The position numbers were made by a program, and so were the translations under genes. Positions 1-6,913 of a DNA stretch of 64,000 nt are shown here, one piece after another; position 1 is the stretch's first letter; each line of letters begins with the position of its first letter. The notes beneath the pieces were generated by a model. It searched no databases. It was given only the letters and a program-made list of their open reading frames with translations, and was not told where the DNA came from. This stretch comes from JAVBNH01 sp031551635 (GTDB lineage Bacteria; Bacillota; Clostridia; Oscillospirales; Acutalibacteraceae): positions 1 to 64,000 of the forward strand of contig JAVBNH010000019.1 in NCBI GenBank assembly GCA_031551635.1, read 5' to 3'.

Positions 1-1638
1 ATCATCGGTTTCCGCGAAGCCTGTCGCCTCGACAATAAGCTCCTCGGTGAATTCCATCTTGCGCATCTGGGTCTTTGCGAGGAATTCCGCGTTGCCGCCC
101 AAAATAATATCGGTACCGCGCCCGGCCATGTTTGTCGCGATTGTAACCGCGCCGAATTTACCCGCCTGAGCGACTATTTCAGCCTCTCTCTCGTGCTGCT
201 TGGCGTTGAGAACCTCATGCTTGATGCCGTTGCGCTTGAGCACCTTGCTGAGCACCTCGGATTTTTCGATGCTGACAGTACCCACAAGCACCGGCTGCCC
301 TTTTTCGTTGCAGCGTTTGATTTCCTCGGCTATGGCGTTGAACTTACCTTCCTCTGTCGCGTAAAGCACATCGGTGTGGTCGGCTCTGACCATGGGCTTA
401 TTTGTTGGAATCTCGATAACGTCAAGCTTGTAAATTTCTTGGAACTCGTCGCTTTCGGTCATCGCCGTTCCGGTCATGCCGGAGAGCTTTTTGAAAAGCC
501 TGAAATAATTCTGGAAGGTAATTGTCGCGAGGGTTTTGCTCTCGTGGCGAACATTGACGCCCTCTTTTGCCTCAATCGCCTGATGAAGCCCGTCGGAATA
601 ACGTCTGCCGGGCATAACGCGCCCGGTAAACTCATCAACAATAAGAACCTCGCCGTCCTGAACGAGATAATCTATATCACAGTGCATAACACCGTTTGCT
701 TTTATTGCCTGATTAATATGGTGCTGAATTGAGAGGTTGCTTGCGTCCATGAGATTTTCGAGCCCGAAATACTGCTCCGCCTTGGCAATACCGCTCTTAG
801 TGAGGGATGCGGTGCGGGCTTTTTCGTCAACGACATAGTCGCCGTCGGTGTCAACCTCTTCCTCAGCGTTTTTCTTTGTATCCAGCTCCTTGATTTTGAC
901 AAGCTTCAGCCGCTTTACAAAGTCATTGCTGATTTTATAGAGGTCTGTCGACTTGTCCCCTCTGCCGGAAATGATAAGAGGGGTTCTCGCCTCGTCAATC
1001 AAAATCGAGTCAACCTCGTCGACAACCGCGAAATTGTGTCCTCTCTGAACACGCTGCTCCTTATAGAGCACCATGTTATCGCGCAAATAATCGAAGCCCA
1101 TTTCATTGTTGGTTCCGTATGTGACGTCCGCGGCGTATGCCTCACGCTTTTCGGAGTTTGTCATCTCGTGAATGATAAGCCCGACATTCATTCCGAGAAA
1201 ACGGAAAATTTTCCCCATCCACTCCGAGTCACGTTTGGCGAGGTATTCGTTGACGGTGATGATATGCACGCCCTTGCCCTCAAGCGCGTTGAGGTAGGCG
1301 GCGAGCGGCGCGACGAAGGTTTTGCCTTCACCGGTTTTCATTTCAGCGATTCTGCCCTGATGAAGTATTATCGCGCCGAGAATCTGAACGGGATAATGCT
1401 TGGCGTTTATAACGCGCCATGTAGCCTCCCTGAAGGTCGCGAAGGCTTCGGGCAAAATGTCGTCAAGGGTCTCGCCCTTCTCGAGCCTTTCACGCAGAAA
1501 CGCGGTTTTACCCTTTAATTCAGCATCCGAAAGGTGCGAATATTCATTCTCCAGCGCGAGTGTTTTATCTCGCAGGGGAAAAATTCTTTTAAGCTCCTTC
1601 ACCGAATAATCGCCGAATATTTTTGAAAATAAACCCAT
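1..1638 (-). CDS. secA: Protein translocase subunit SecA (C-terminal part beyond window)
   Basis: SecA is the ATPase motor that pushes preproteins through SecYEG. The reverse strand is open from an ATG at 1638 to base 1 without a stop (546 codons). It begins MGLFSKIFGDYSVKELKR and carries the Walker A region AEMKTGEGKT, the DEAD-type box VDEVDSILIDEARTPLIISG region, and later GRVMPGRRYSDGLHQ and TNMAGRGTDI. All are standard SecA motifs. The start is supported by AGGTGG ten bases upstream. The C-terminal third (scaffold, wing and any zinc tail) lies outside the window, so the entry is partial at the edge and not a broken gene. Identification is essentially certain. Confidence 0.97.
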   Translation of the reverse strand, partial: MGLFSKIFGDYSVKELKRIFPLRDKTLALENEYSHLSDAELKGKTAFLRERLEKGETLDDILPEAFATFREATWRVINAKHYPVQILGAIILHQGRIAEMKTGEGKTFVAPLAAYLNALEGKGVHIITVNEYLAKRDSEWMGKIFRFLGMNVGLIIHEMTNSEKREAYAADVTYGTNNEMGFDYLRDNMVLYKEQRVQRGHNFAVVDEVDSILIDEARTPLIISGRGDKSTDLYKISNDFVKRLKLVKIKELDTKKNAEEEVDTDGDYVVDEKARTASLTKSGIAKAEQYFGLENLMDASNLSIQHHINQAIKANGVMHCDIDYLVQDGEVLIVDEFTGRVMPGRRYSDGLHQAIEAKEGVNVRHESKTLATITFQNYFRLFKKLSGMTGTAMTESDEFQEIYKLDVIEIPTNKPMVRADHTDVLYATEEGKFNAIAEEIKRCNEKGQPVLVGTVSIEKSEVLSKVLKRNGIKHEVLNAKQHEREAEIVAQAGKFGAVTIATNMAGRGTDIILGGNAEFLAKTQMRKMEFTEELIVEATGFAETDD

Positions 1639-1805
1639 AAATTTTAAACCACCTGTACTTAGAATGTGTTGATTTTATTATCTTTCCGTAAATGAGATAT
1701 AATAAAGGAAAAAAAAGTATAAATAGCCAAGATTTAATAATAAAGCACATTCTATCACAAAACTAAAATTAAATCAAATAAAATTTGTAAAATCGCAGTG
1801 AATAA
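1639..1805. other. AT-rich gap between lexA and secA
   Basis: This is 167 bases of AT-rich sequence between the lexA stop and the secA start, both on the minus strand. It must hold the secA promoter if secA is not co-transcribed with lexA. A TATTAT-like -10 is visible on the minus strand, but I could not pair it with a convincing -35. No strong terminator hairpin was seen. Confidence 0.4.
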
Positions 1806-2411
1806 TCAGTAATAGCGAATGCTCGCCACGACTTTTCCGAGAATTTCGAGCTCATCGACTATAATCGGGGCGTAGTCGTCATTCTCCGGCTGGAGTCTGA
1901 AAGCGCCGTTTTCGCGGTAAAAACGCTTGCAGGTAGCCTCGTCACCAATCAGTGCGATTACAATTTCACCGATTTCCGCCACAGGTGTTTTTTCGCACAC
2001 AACAATATCCTTGTCGAAAATGCCGCAGTTAATCATGCTGTCGCCGCGAATGCGCAGCGCAAAAAGCTCCTTGCCGTTCGCGACAGAGCTGTCAAAGGGG
2101 ATATAGTAATCAATTTGCTCAATGGCAAGAATCGGAACGCCCGCCGTGACTGTGCCGAGAACTGGCACAGGCGTGATGTTGCAAGACACACCGGGGATGC
2201 GGATTGACCGCTTGAGCAGCGGATCCCTCTCAATATAGCCCGCAGCTGTCAGAGCGTCGAGTGTCGACTGTACAGAGGAGGTGGATTTTAGCCCGACAGC
2301 GTTTCCGATTTCTCTCACTGAGGGCGGAACGCCGTTCGGAAGGGTTTCTTTCAGATATTCAAATACTTTTTTTTGTGTTTCGGACAAATTCGGTTTCATT
2401 TTTCCATGCAT
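1806..2411 (-). CDS. lexA: LexA repressor, SOS response
   Basis: LexA represses SOS genes and self-cleaves when RecA filaments form. The 201-aa protein has the family's usual length: an N-terminal winged helix (roughly residues 5-68, recognition part VPPSVREIGNAVGLKS) and a C-terminal S24 peptidase domain. The expected cleavage pair Ala90-Gly91 (TVTAGVP), catalytic Ser125 (RGDSM) and Lys162 (ATCKRF) are all present, so autocleavage should be intact. The ATG at 2411 sits four bases after AAAGGA. An ATG at 2399 (MKPNLSE) is an alternative start. The gene has its own minus-strand promoter and lies immediately upstream of secA. Confidence 0.96.
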   Translation of the reverse strand: MHGKMKPNLSETQKKVFEYLKETLPNGVPPSVREIGNAVGLKSTSSVQSTLDALTAAGYIERDPLLKRSIRIPGVSCNITPVPVLGTVTAGVPILAIEQIDYYIPFDSSVANGKELFALRIRGDSMINCGIFDKDIVVCEKTPVAEIGEIVIALIGDEATCKRFYRENGAFRLQPENDDYAPIIVDELEILGKVVASIRYY

Positions 2412-2447
2412 TCCTTTCGCTTATACTATTTTAAGTCAGTTTTTTAT

Positions 2448-2483
2448 ATTGTATCACATTTATTTTGAAAATGCAAACGTTTG
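2448..2483 (-). promoter_or_regulatory. lexA promoter with a palindrome over the -35
   Basis: Reading the minus strand, TTGCAT (2476-2471), a 17-bp spacer and TACAAT (2453-2448) form a good housekeeping promoter facing lexA. The perfect palindrome CAAACGTTTG (2474-2483) overlaps the -35, a position suited to an operator. It does not match the GAAC-N4-GTTC type SOS box, so calling it a LexA site would be inference only. Confidence 0.6.
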
Positions 2484-2639
2484 TTTAAATTTTTGTGTTG
2501 TTTTTTGAAAATTTTTATTTTTTTATATTTCATAGTTTGGTAAAAGCTTTTTTATATATCGGCGGCTTGTTAATTAAATATCCCTCAAAAATTCAAAGGC
2601 AATTCATACGCCTTTAATATGTTAATTGTAAAATATAGA

Positions 2640-2802
2640 TGTACCGGCAGGAAGGAGCCGCACCTTTCCTGCACGGGGATTATACATTTCTCCCTATTAT
2701 GAACTTGTATTTTAACTTGCGATTAATGGGACCCTCCTCAAAGCAACCCCCTCAGTTTAGCAAAATGACCGGACATACTTCGTCCGGTCGTTTTGCCGTT
2801 TT
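2640..2802 (+). ncRNA. Possible small structured RNA with terminator-like hairpin
   Basis: This non-coding stretch between lexA and spoIIQ holds two clear hairpins. The first pairs GCAGGAAGG (2647-2655) with CCTTTCCTGC (2663-2672), with one bulge. The second is a 15-bp stem, 2760-2774 with 2782-2796, containing GACCGGAC/GTCCGGTC and one G-U step, followed by CGTTTTC. An AT-rich region with TAAAAT/TATAGA-like -10 boxes precedes it. It could be a free-standing small RNA or only a terminator. I matched it to no known family. Confidence 0.3.
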
Positions 2803-2857
2803 CAGAAAACTGCAGGCAAGTTTTTGCCCGTTCGCGAAAAATAAATAAATGCAATTG

Positions 2858-2887
2858 GTATAATTCGGTTATAATACGGTAAAACTT
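2858..2887 (+). promoter_or_regulatory. Sigma-F-type promoter of spoIIQ
   Basis: GTATA (2858-2862), a 15-bp spacer and GGTAAAACTT (2878-2887) fit the forespore sigma-F consensus GYWTA-N15-GGNNANANTW at every defined base. The site lies about 67 bases upstream of the spoIIQ ATG on the same strand. In Bacillus spoIIQ is a sigma-F target, so promoter and gene product support one another. Confidence 0.78.
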
Positions 2888-2953
2888 TCTATAGCTAACC
2901 GTGAAAGCAGATTTAATGTGTTAGTATTATAGTTGAAAGGGATGTAAACCTAT

Positions 2954-3730
2954 ATGACCGATGACAGAGACGATTTTGATGAAATCGAGGAGGAGGAAGG
3001 GCAGAGCAAATGGAAGTCCATATTTCTCTCGAAGCAGTTTTTTATGGCAATAGGCCTGTGCGCTGTGCTGGTTGTCGCGGGGATATATTACTCGAACAGC
3101 CTATCGGAGATTAAAAAAATAACATCAGACCCTCCTGTTATTCCCAGCGTCACGACAAAGCCGAGCGTCAGCAGCCCGATTTTTAATTATGTTGTTCCTC
3201 AGACAAACGCACCTGAAACCCAGAAGAGCGCCAGCATAACCCCTGCGGCGCAGGACGCAACTACAAAGCCTCCAGAAAAAGCCGTAAACAACACCCCTGA
3301 AAAGGAAACTGTTCCCTTAAAACCTGTTTTTTCACTGCCGCTGAGTACCGATATGGGCAGGGATTATTCTCAGGGAGAGATGGTTTTTAACTCCACGCTC
3401 GCCGATTGGAGAGCGCATAACGGCATTGACTTCAAGGGTGTAATCGGAGACACTGTCAAGGCGGTTTCGGCGGGGAAGGTTATTGCGGTTTATGACGACG
3501 CCATTTGGGGAACTGTTGTTGAAATTGACCATCATAACGGAGTAGTCGGAAAATACTGCGGGCTTGGCAAGGGCAGCACGCTTGAGGTCGACACGGCAGT
3601 AAAAATTAACGACACTGTAGGAAATCTCGGAATAGTGCCCTGCGAGGCGAGCGAGAGCAGCCACCTGCATTTTGAAATGACTGTTAACGGAGCGCCCGCA
3701 GACCCGCTTGAAATTCTCGGAAGAAATTAA
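2954..3730 (+). CDS. spoIIQ: SpoIIQ-like membrane-anchored M23 (LytM) protein
   Basis: SpoIIQ is the forespore half of the SpoIIQ-SpoIIIAH channel that zips the engulfing mother cell to the forespore. The 258-aa protein has an acidic N-terminus, one membrane segment (about 30-47), a Pro/Thr/Lys-rich linker (60-120) and a C-terminal LytM domain. Both zinc motifs are complete: H155-x3-D159 in AHNGIDF and H237-x-H239 in SHLHFEM. Bacillus SpoIIQ has lost part of this site, whereas clostridial versions may keep it, so this one could be an active endopeptidase. GAAAGGG lies ahead of the ATG. The upstream sigma-F promoter favours SpoIIQ over a generic M23 hydrolase. Confidence 0.85.
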   Translation: MTDDRDDFDEIEEEEGQSKWKSIFLSKQFFMAIGLCAVLVVAGIYYSNSLSEIKKITSDPPVIPSVTTKPSVSSPIFNYVVPQTNAPETQKSASITPAAQDATTKPPEKAVNNTPEKETVPLKPVFSLPLSTDMGRDYSQGEMVFNSTLADWRAHNGIDFKGVIGDTVKAVSAGKVIAVYDDAIWGTVVEIDHHNGVVGKYCGLGKGSTLEVDTAVKINDTVGNLGIVPCEASESSHLHFEMTVNGAPADPLEILGRN

Positions 3731-3781
3731 CCTCTCAATAGCGCATGACAAACACATCTCCATTTTATCTTCCTTTATATT

Positions 3782-3818
3782 GAAAAGAACCGCTAATTGT
3801 TGTTAGCGGTTCTTTTCA
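3782..3818 (+). terminator. Intrinsic terminator after spoIIQ
   Basis: GAACCGCTAA pairs with TTAGCGGTTC around a short loop, flanked by AAAA upstream and TTTT downstream. The A and T runs extend the stem and would let it act in both directions. Confidence 0.85.
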
Positions 3819-3824
3819 ACAATA

Positions 3825-3901
3825 CTAGATGCTGGATACTGGATGCTAGATACTGGATGCTGGATGCTAGATACTGGATGCTGGATACTGGATACTGGAA
3901 T
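3825..3901. repeat. Heptamer tandem array, unit CTRGATR (10 full units)
   Basis: Ten consecutive 7-bp units run from 3825 to 3894, each CTAGATG, CTGGATA, CTGGATG or CTAGATA, followed by a decayed CTGGAAT. Variation is confined to positions 3 and 7. The array is intergenic, just after the spoIIQ terminator. It is one of several 7-bp-period arrays in this window. Confidence 0.9.
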
Positions 3902-3958
3902 TGATGATTTAATCTAGGATAGAGCTAATTTAAAATGTTTTTTTGATGTCCGTACGGA

Positions 3959-4331
3959 TTACCGTTCCGGATTAAATTTTTTTTGCAGAAGATTTTCCAA
4001 TTCGAAAACGAAGCTTTCAAAATCATCCGGTTTACTATTGTACCCACTGTATTCATTTTTTGAATCACTTATTACTGTCAGATTCCATGTAAATCCATCG
4101 ATATAAATATTGTTTTTGACACCGAATAACGGCTGCCATTTGTTAATAAAAGTGATTTTTTTCACAAAATTGTTCCAATTTATCGGTTGATACAGTAAAA
4201 AAGCTTTTATTTTCCGTATGGTTAAATGTATCATTGGTTTTATAAAATACTTTTCCTGTTTCAAAAAAAATTTCTACATCATATTTATAGCCAAACAAGG
4301 GATTATTTGAAAAAATTAGGCTTTTAAGCAT
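3959..4331 (-). pseudogene. Hypothetical protein gene split by a +1 homopolymer frameshift
   Basis: Two minus-strand reading frames join into one plausible protein of about 123 aa. The first begins MLKSLIFSNNPLFGYKY at 4331, behind a strong GAGGAGG six bases upstream, and stops at 4143 after CEKNHFY. The second frame continues as KITFINKWQPLFG and ends at 3959. The junction is a run of seven A (T7 on the plus strand, 4155-4161). Removing one A gives CEKITFINKW in a single frame. The frameshift could be real decay, phase variation or a sequencing error. I do not recognise the family; no signal peptide or membrane helix is visible. Confidence 0.65.
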
Positions 4332-4443
4332 TTTTTCCTCCTCGCTGATCGAGTAAAATAAATTTTCAGAGGGATTTATAGTTGTATTTATAAAAGCAGA
4401 CAACGGCAAATAAACCGTTGTCTTACAAATAAATATTAATATG

Positions 4444-4520
4444 CTAACGTGGGCTTGGTAAGCCAAACCCACAACTCAAGACTTGTTTTTTTATTAAGCT
4501 TTCAGCCCATAAGTTACTAA
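4444..4520 (+). repeat. Dispersed ~78-bp repeat, copy A
   Basis: The copy begins CTAACGTGGGCTTGG, has a GTGGG/CCCAC hairpin with one interior mismatch, a T-rich middle, then AAGCTTTCAGCCCAT and ends TTACTAA. The same module recurs at 18225, 26493, 29029 (inverted), 31804 and, in decayed form, 31733. This copy lies between the 36-aa peptide gene and the frameshifted gene, both minus-strand. Confidence 0.88.
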
Positions 4521-4563
4521 CCGTGATGCAATGAAAAACCTTGTTAAATTTTAAAATAAAAAA

Positions 4564-4674
4564 TTAATTTTCAAAAAAACCTTTAAAAAAGCTTATTATG
4601 TTGTTGAAAATTTCCATAATGGTATCAAGATTAAAGTCGGAGCCGAAAATGCTGTCCCAAATTTGCTGGATCAT
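4564..4674 (-). CDS. Small 36-aa amphipathic peptide, uncharacterised
   Basis: On the minus strand an ATG at 4674 follows GAAAGGGTG with five bases between, an excellent ribosome site, and is read for 36 codons to TAA. The peptide starts MIQQIWDSIFGSDFN and ends FFKGFFEN. It has regularly spaced Ile/Phe with few charges, as in an amphipathic or membrane-surface helix. A promoter (TTGTCC-N18-TATAAT) is placed correctly upstream. Function is unknown: a small membrane peptide, a type I toxin-like peptide or a leader are all possible. The strong SD plus promoter argue that it is expressed. Confidence 0.6.
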   Translation of the reverse strand: MIQQIWDSIFGSDFNLDTIMEIFNNIISFFKGFFEN

Positions 4675-4733
4675 ACAAACACCCTTTCAAATTATGTAAT
4701 AATAAAAAATCTTTCCCCTTGATTTATGCCGGC

Positions 4734-4763
4734 ATTATAATTATATCATGATTTCGAGGACAA
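4734..4763 (-). promoter_or_regulatory. Promoter for the 36-aa peptide gene
   Basis: On the minus strand TTGTCC (4763-4758), an 18-bp spacer and TATAAT (4739-4734) face the small peptide gene, about 60 bases upstream of its start. Confidence 0.55.
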
Positions 4764-4926
4764 TTATTCCGCCATGTAATTATCCGAAAATTAACAATTT
4801 ATTAAAATTTCAAGAAAATTTTGTATGTTTTGCCGAATCGCGACAGGAAGTATTATATAAGGTTTTGCTGAAAACATGTTTTTACCTTTTCTGTTGATTA
4901 ATATTCATAGTAATATTTTCGTATTG

Positions 4927-4967
4927 TTGCACAATGAGTTTACAATGTGTATAATATGTGCTATAAT
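4927..4967 (+). promoter_or_regulatory. Two overlapping promoters for the relB/yafQ pair
   Basis: TTGCAC (4927-4932), 17 bp, TATAAT (4950-4955) and TTTACA (4939-4944), 17 bp, TATAAT (4962-4967) are two sigma-A-type promoters offset by 12 bp. The downstream one would start transcription at or past the ATG at 4972, which favours the ATG at 4996 as the true antitoxin start. Confidence 0.7.
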
Positions 4968-4995
4968 TTAAATGATTAAGAAAGGCAGTGGTTAT

Positions 4996-5274
4996 ATGGC
5001 AATAAAAACTACGAATTTAAATTTGAGAATTGACCCTAAACTAAAGGCTCAGGCAGAAAAATTGTTTGCAGAGTTAGGTCTTTCAACTGCTACAGCTTGT
5101 AATATTTTTATAAAACAAGCGGTTCGGCAAGGTAGGATTCCTTTTGAAATTACTACAAATATACCGAATAAAATTACAATTGATGCAATGTGTGAATCGG
5201 AAAAAATTGCCCGCGATCCAAAGATAAAAGGTTATAAGACCGCGTCAGAAATGTTTGAGGATTTGGGTGAATGA
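4996..5274 (+). CDS. relB: RelB/DinJ-family antitoxin
   Basis: This is the antitoxin of a type II toxin-antitoxin pair. It would bind the toxin encoded next to it and, through its N-terminal ribbon-helix-helix, its own promoter. From the ATG at 4996 it is 92 aa and begins MAIKTTNLNLRIDPKLK, the typical RelB/DinJ RHH start, with LSTATACNIFIKQAV as the following helix. The acidic C-terminus (EMFEDLGE) is the usual toxin-binding tail. The earlier ATG at 4972 is disfavoured because one promoter would initiate inside it. The stop overlaps the toxin start by four bases, as is common in this family. Confidence 0.88.
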   Translation: MAIKTTNLNLRIDPKLKAQAEKLFAELGLSTATACNIFIKQAVRQGRIPFEITTNIPNKITIDAMCESEKIARDPKIKGYKTASEMFEDLGE

Positions 5275-5546
5275 GTTATATAATTAAGCCCTCAAACCGA
5301 TTTAAAAAGGACTTAAAAACTATTGTAAAATGCGGATACAACAAAGAATTATTATTGAAAGTTATTGATACTCTTGCTTCAGGAGAGGCTCTTGACGAAA
5401 AATACAAAGACCATGAACTGTCCGGTAACTATATTGGACATAGAGAGTGTCATATTCTGCCCGATTGGCTGCTTATTTATCGGTAAGTTGATGATGTTTT
5501 AGTTTTGTCGTTGACCCGAACAGGAACCCATTCTGATTTGTTTTAA
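5271..5546 (+). pseudogene. YafQ/RelE-family toxin with an in-frame TAA
   Basis: The frame opens at 5271 (MSYIIKPSNRFKKDLK), runs through HELSGNYIGHRECHI and PDWLLIYR, then hits TAA at 5484-5486. Continuing in the same frame gives VDDVLVLSLTRTGTHSDLF and a second TAA at 5544. Those 20 codons are exactly the expected YafQ C-terminus, and the total of 91 codons is the normal family length. The segment lost carries the terminal His and Phe of THSDLF, part of the YafQ nuclease active site. The simplest reading is a nonsense mutation that inactivated the toxin while the antitoxin stayed intact. A sequencing error at one base is the main alternative. Confidence 0.85.
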
Positions 5547-5702
5547 AATCTTGAATTTAAAAAATACATACATTTTGTTTTAACAGATATTAATGATAAA
5601 ACTAATAATAAAAACGCCCTAAACAGCAAAAAGTCCTTAACGCAACAAGCATTCCCGGAATATCCTGACAGTAAGAACGATAACTTTTTGGGAGATGATG
5701 GG
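5487..5702. other. Gap after the toxin: remnant codons then leader of the ATPase gene
   Basis: The first 60 bases are the out-of-use end of the toxin frame. The rest is AT-rich leader with GGGAG eight bases ahead of the ATG at 5703. I see no terminator or RNA here. Confidence 0.4.
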
Positions 5703-6806
5703 ATGTCACACGGCGGTAGAATGGACTTTTTTCTTGGCGCAAATTCCCCCGGGGGATTTTATTCGCTTTTCAACGAGCTTTATAACCCGGAGGAAAACTG
5801 GCGGCTTTATATAATCAAGGGCGGACCGGGCACAGGTAAATCGGGGCTTATGAAGAGGATTGCGGGGCAGATTGAAAAGGAGGGCTATCTCTGCGAGCGC
5901 ATACCCTGCTCCTCAGACCCCGAAAGCCTTGACGCGGTTATATTTCCGTTTCTTCGCGCGGCTGTCGCGGACGGCACCGCGCCGCATGTGCTCGAGCCGA
6001 AATACCCGGGTGTTGCTGAGCAGATTATCAACCTCGGCGAATTTTGGAACAAGGCGAGCCTGAGCGGAAACGCGGCTGAAATCAAGCGGTATACCGCGGC
6101 AAATTCAGAGGAGCACCAGAGGTGTATACGTTATCTCTCCGCGGTTAACGCGATAGATAATGACAGCCTGAAAACTGTAGCGCACTGCATTGACCGCGTG
6201 AAAATAGATAATTATGCGAAAAGGCTCGCGGGCAGGGAATTTCACCCGAAAACAGAGCAAAAAGGCAGACCCGGCAACGTGAAAAAGCGTTTTCTCAGCG
6301 CGATAACCCCTGAAGGTGTCAAGGTGCTTTTCGACAGTGTCTACGATAACTGCGACAGGGTAGTCGCGATAAAGGATTCCTATGGTCTGTGCGCCTCGAT
6401 ATTGCTGGAGTCGCTCAAGCAGGCGGCGCTCAGCCGAGGCTATGATGTAATTGCCTGTTATTGCCCTCTGAGACCGGATGAAAAGCTCGAGCATCTGATA
6501 ATACCCGAGCTTTCCTTTGTTTTTTTTACCGAAAACGCCTATCATTCTCTCCCCGTCAAAGCGTCGAAAACCATTCATACAAAACGTTTTTGCGACACGG
6601 AAAGGCTTTATGAAAGCATGTTCCGCCTCCGCTTTAACGCAAAAGCAAAGGCGGAGCTGATTGAGGAATCAATATCAAGGCTGTCGCTGGCGAAAGCTTT
6701 GCACGACAGGCTCGAGAGCTATTATATCAGCGCGATGGATTTTAAAAAAGTGGAAGCGCAGTCAGAGCTGATAGTGAATGAAATCCTACAAGGAATTAGG
6801 AGTTAA
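5703..6806 (+). CDS. P-loop ATPase of the PRK06851 type, function unknown
   Basis: This 367-aa soluble protein has a Walker A motif GGPGTGKS at about 40-47, preceded by FLGANSPGGFYSLF. It is followed by CSSDPESLDAVI and DGTAPHVLEPKYPGV, a set of motifs I associate with the uncharacterised PRK06851 NTPase family of Bacilli and Clostridia. The start is ATG 5703 (MSHGGRMDF); the upstream TTG at 5688 overlaps the SD. The second half (from about 200) is a weaker repeat of the fold without an obvious second P-loop, so one active site is likely. It stands alone and ends in a shared bidirectional terminator. Function is not known. Confidence 0.7.
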   Translation: MSHGGRMDFFLGANSPGGFYSLFNELYNPEENWRLYIIKGGPGTGKSGLMKRIAGQIEKEGYLCERIPCSSDPESLDAVIFPFLRAAVADGTAPHVLEPKYPGVAEQIINLGEFWNKASLSGNAAEIKRYTAANSEEHQRCIRYLSAVNAIDNDSLKTVAHCIDRVKIDNYAKRLAGREFHPKTEQKGRPGNVKKRFLSAITPEGVKVLFDSVYDNCDRVVAIKDSYGLCASILLESLKQAALSRGYDVIACYCPLRPDEKLEHLIIPELSFVFFTENAYHSLPVKASKTIHTKRFCDTERLYESMFRLRFNAKAKAELIEESISRLSLAKALHDRLESYYISAMDFKKVEAQSELIVNEILQGIRS

Positions 6807-6865
6807 CTGAAACATAATCTTGGATATTTTGCGATTCCTGTCAGTTTTTTTATACGCAAAAAAAT

Positions 6866-6904
6866 ATCAGGTAAACGGTGGCAGGCATCGTTTACCTGAT
6901 TTTT
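6866..6904. terminator. Bidirectional terminator between convergent genes
   Basis: ATCAGGTAAACG (6866-6877) pairs with CGTTTACCTGAT (6889-6900), a perfect 12-bp stem followed by TTTT and preceded by an A-rich run. It serves the ATPase gene on the plus strand and the anti-sigma gene on the minus strand. Confidence 0.88.
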
Positions 6905-6913
6905 CAGGTTTTG

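Noticed and set aside
1036..1518. A 160-codon open frame opposite secA
   Set aside because: It is the antisense shadow of the secA coding frame, which carries all SecA motifs; no SD or family resemblance.
2474..2483. CAAACGTTTG as a LexA (SOS) box
   Set aside because: The palindrome has no four-base spacer and does not match GAAC-N4-GTTC. It is kept only as an operator-like palindrome.
3825..3901. Heptamer arrays as CRISPR
   Set aside because: There are no spacers: units are contiguous, 7 bp long and without cas genes nearby.
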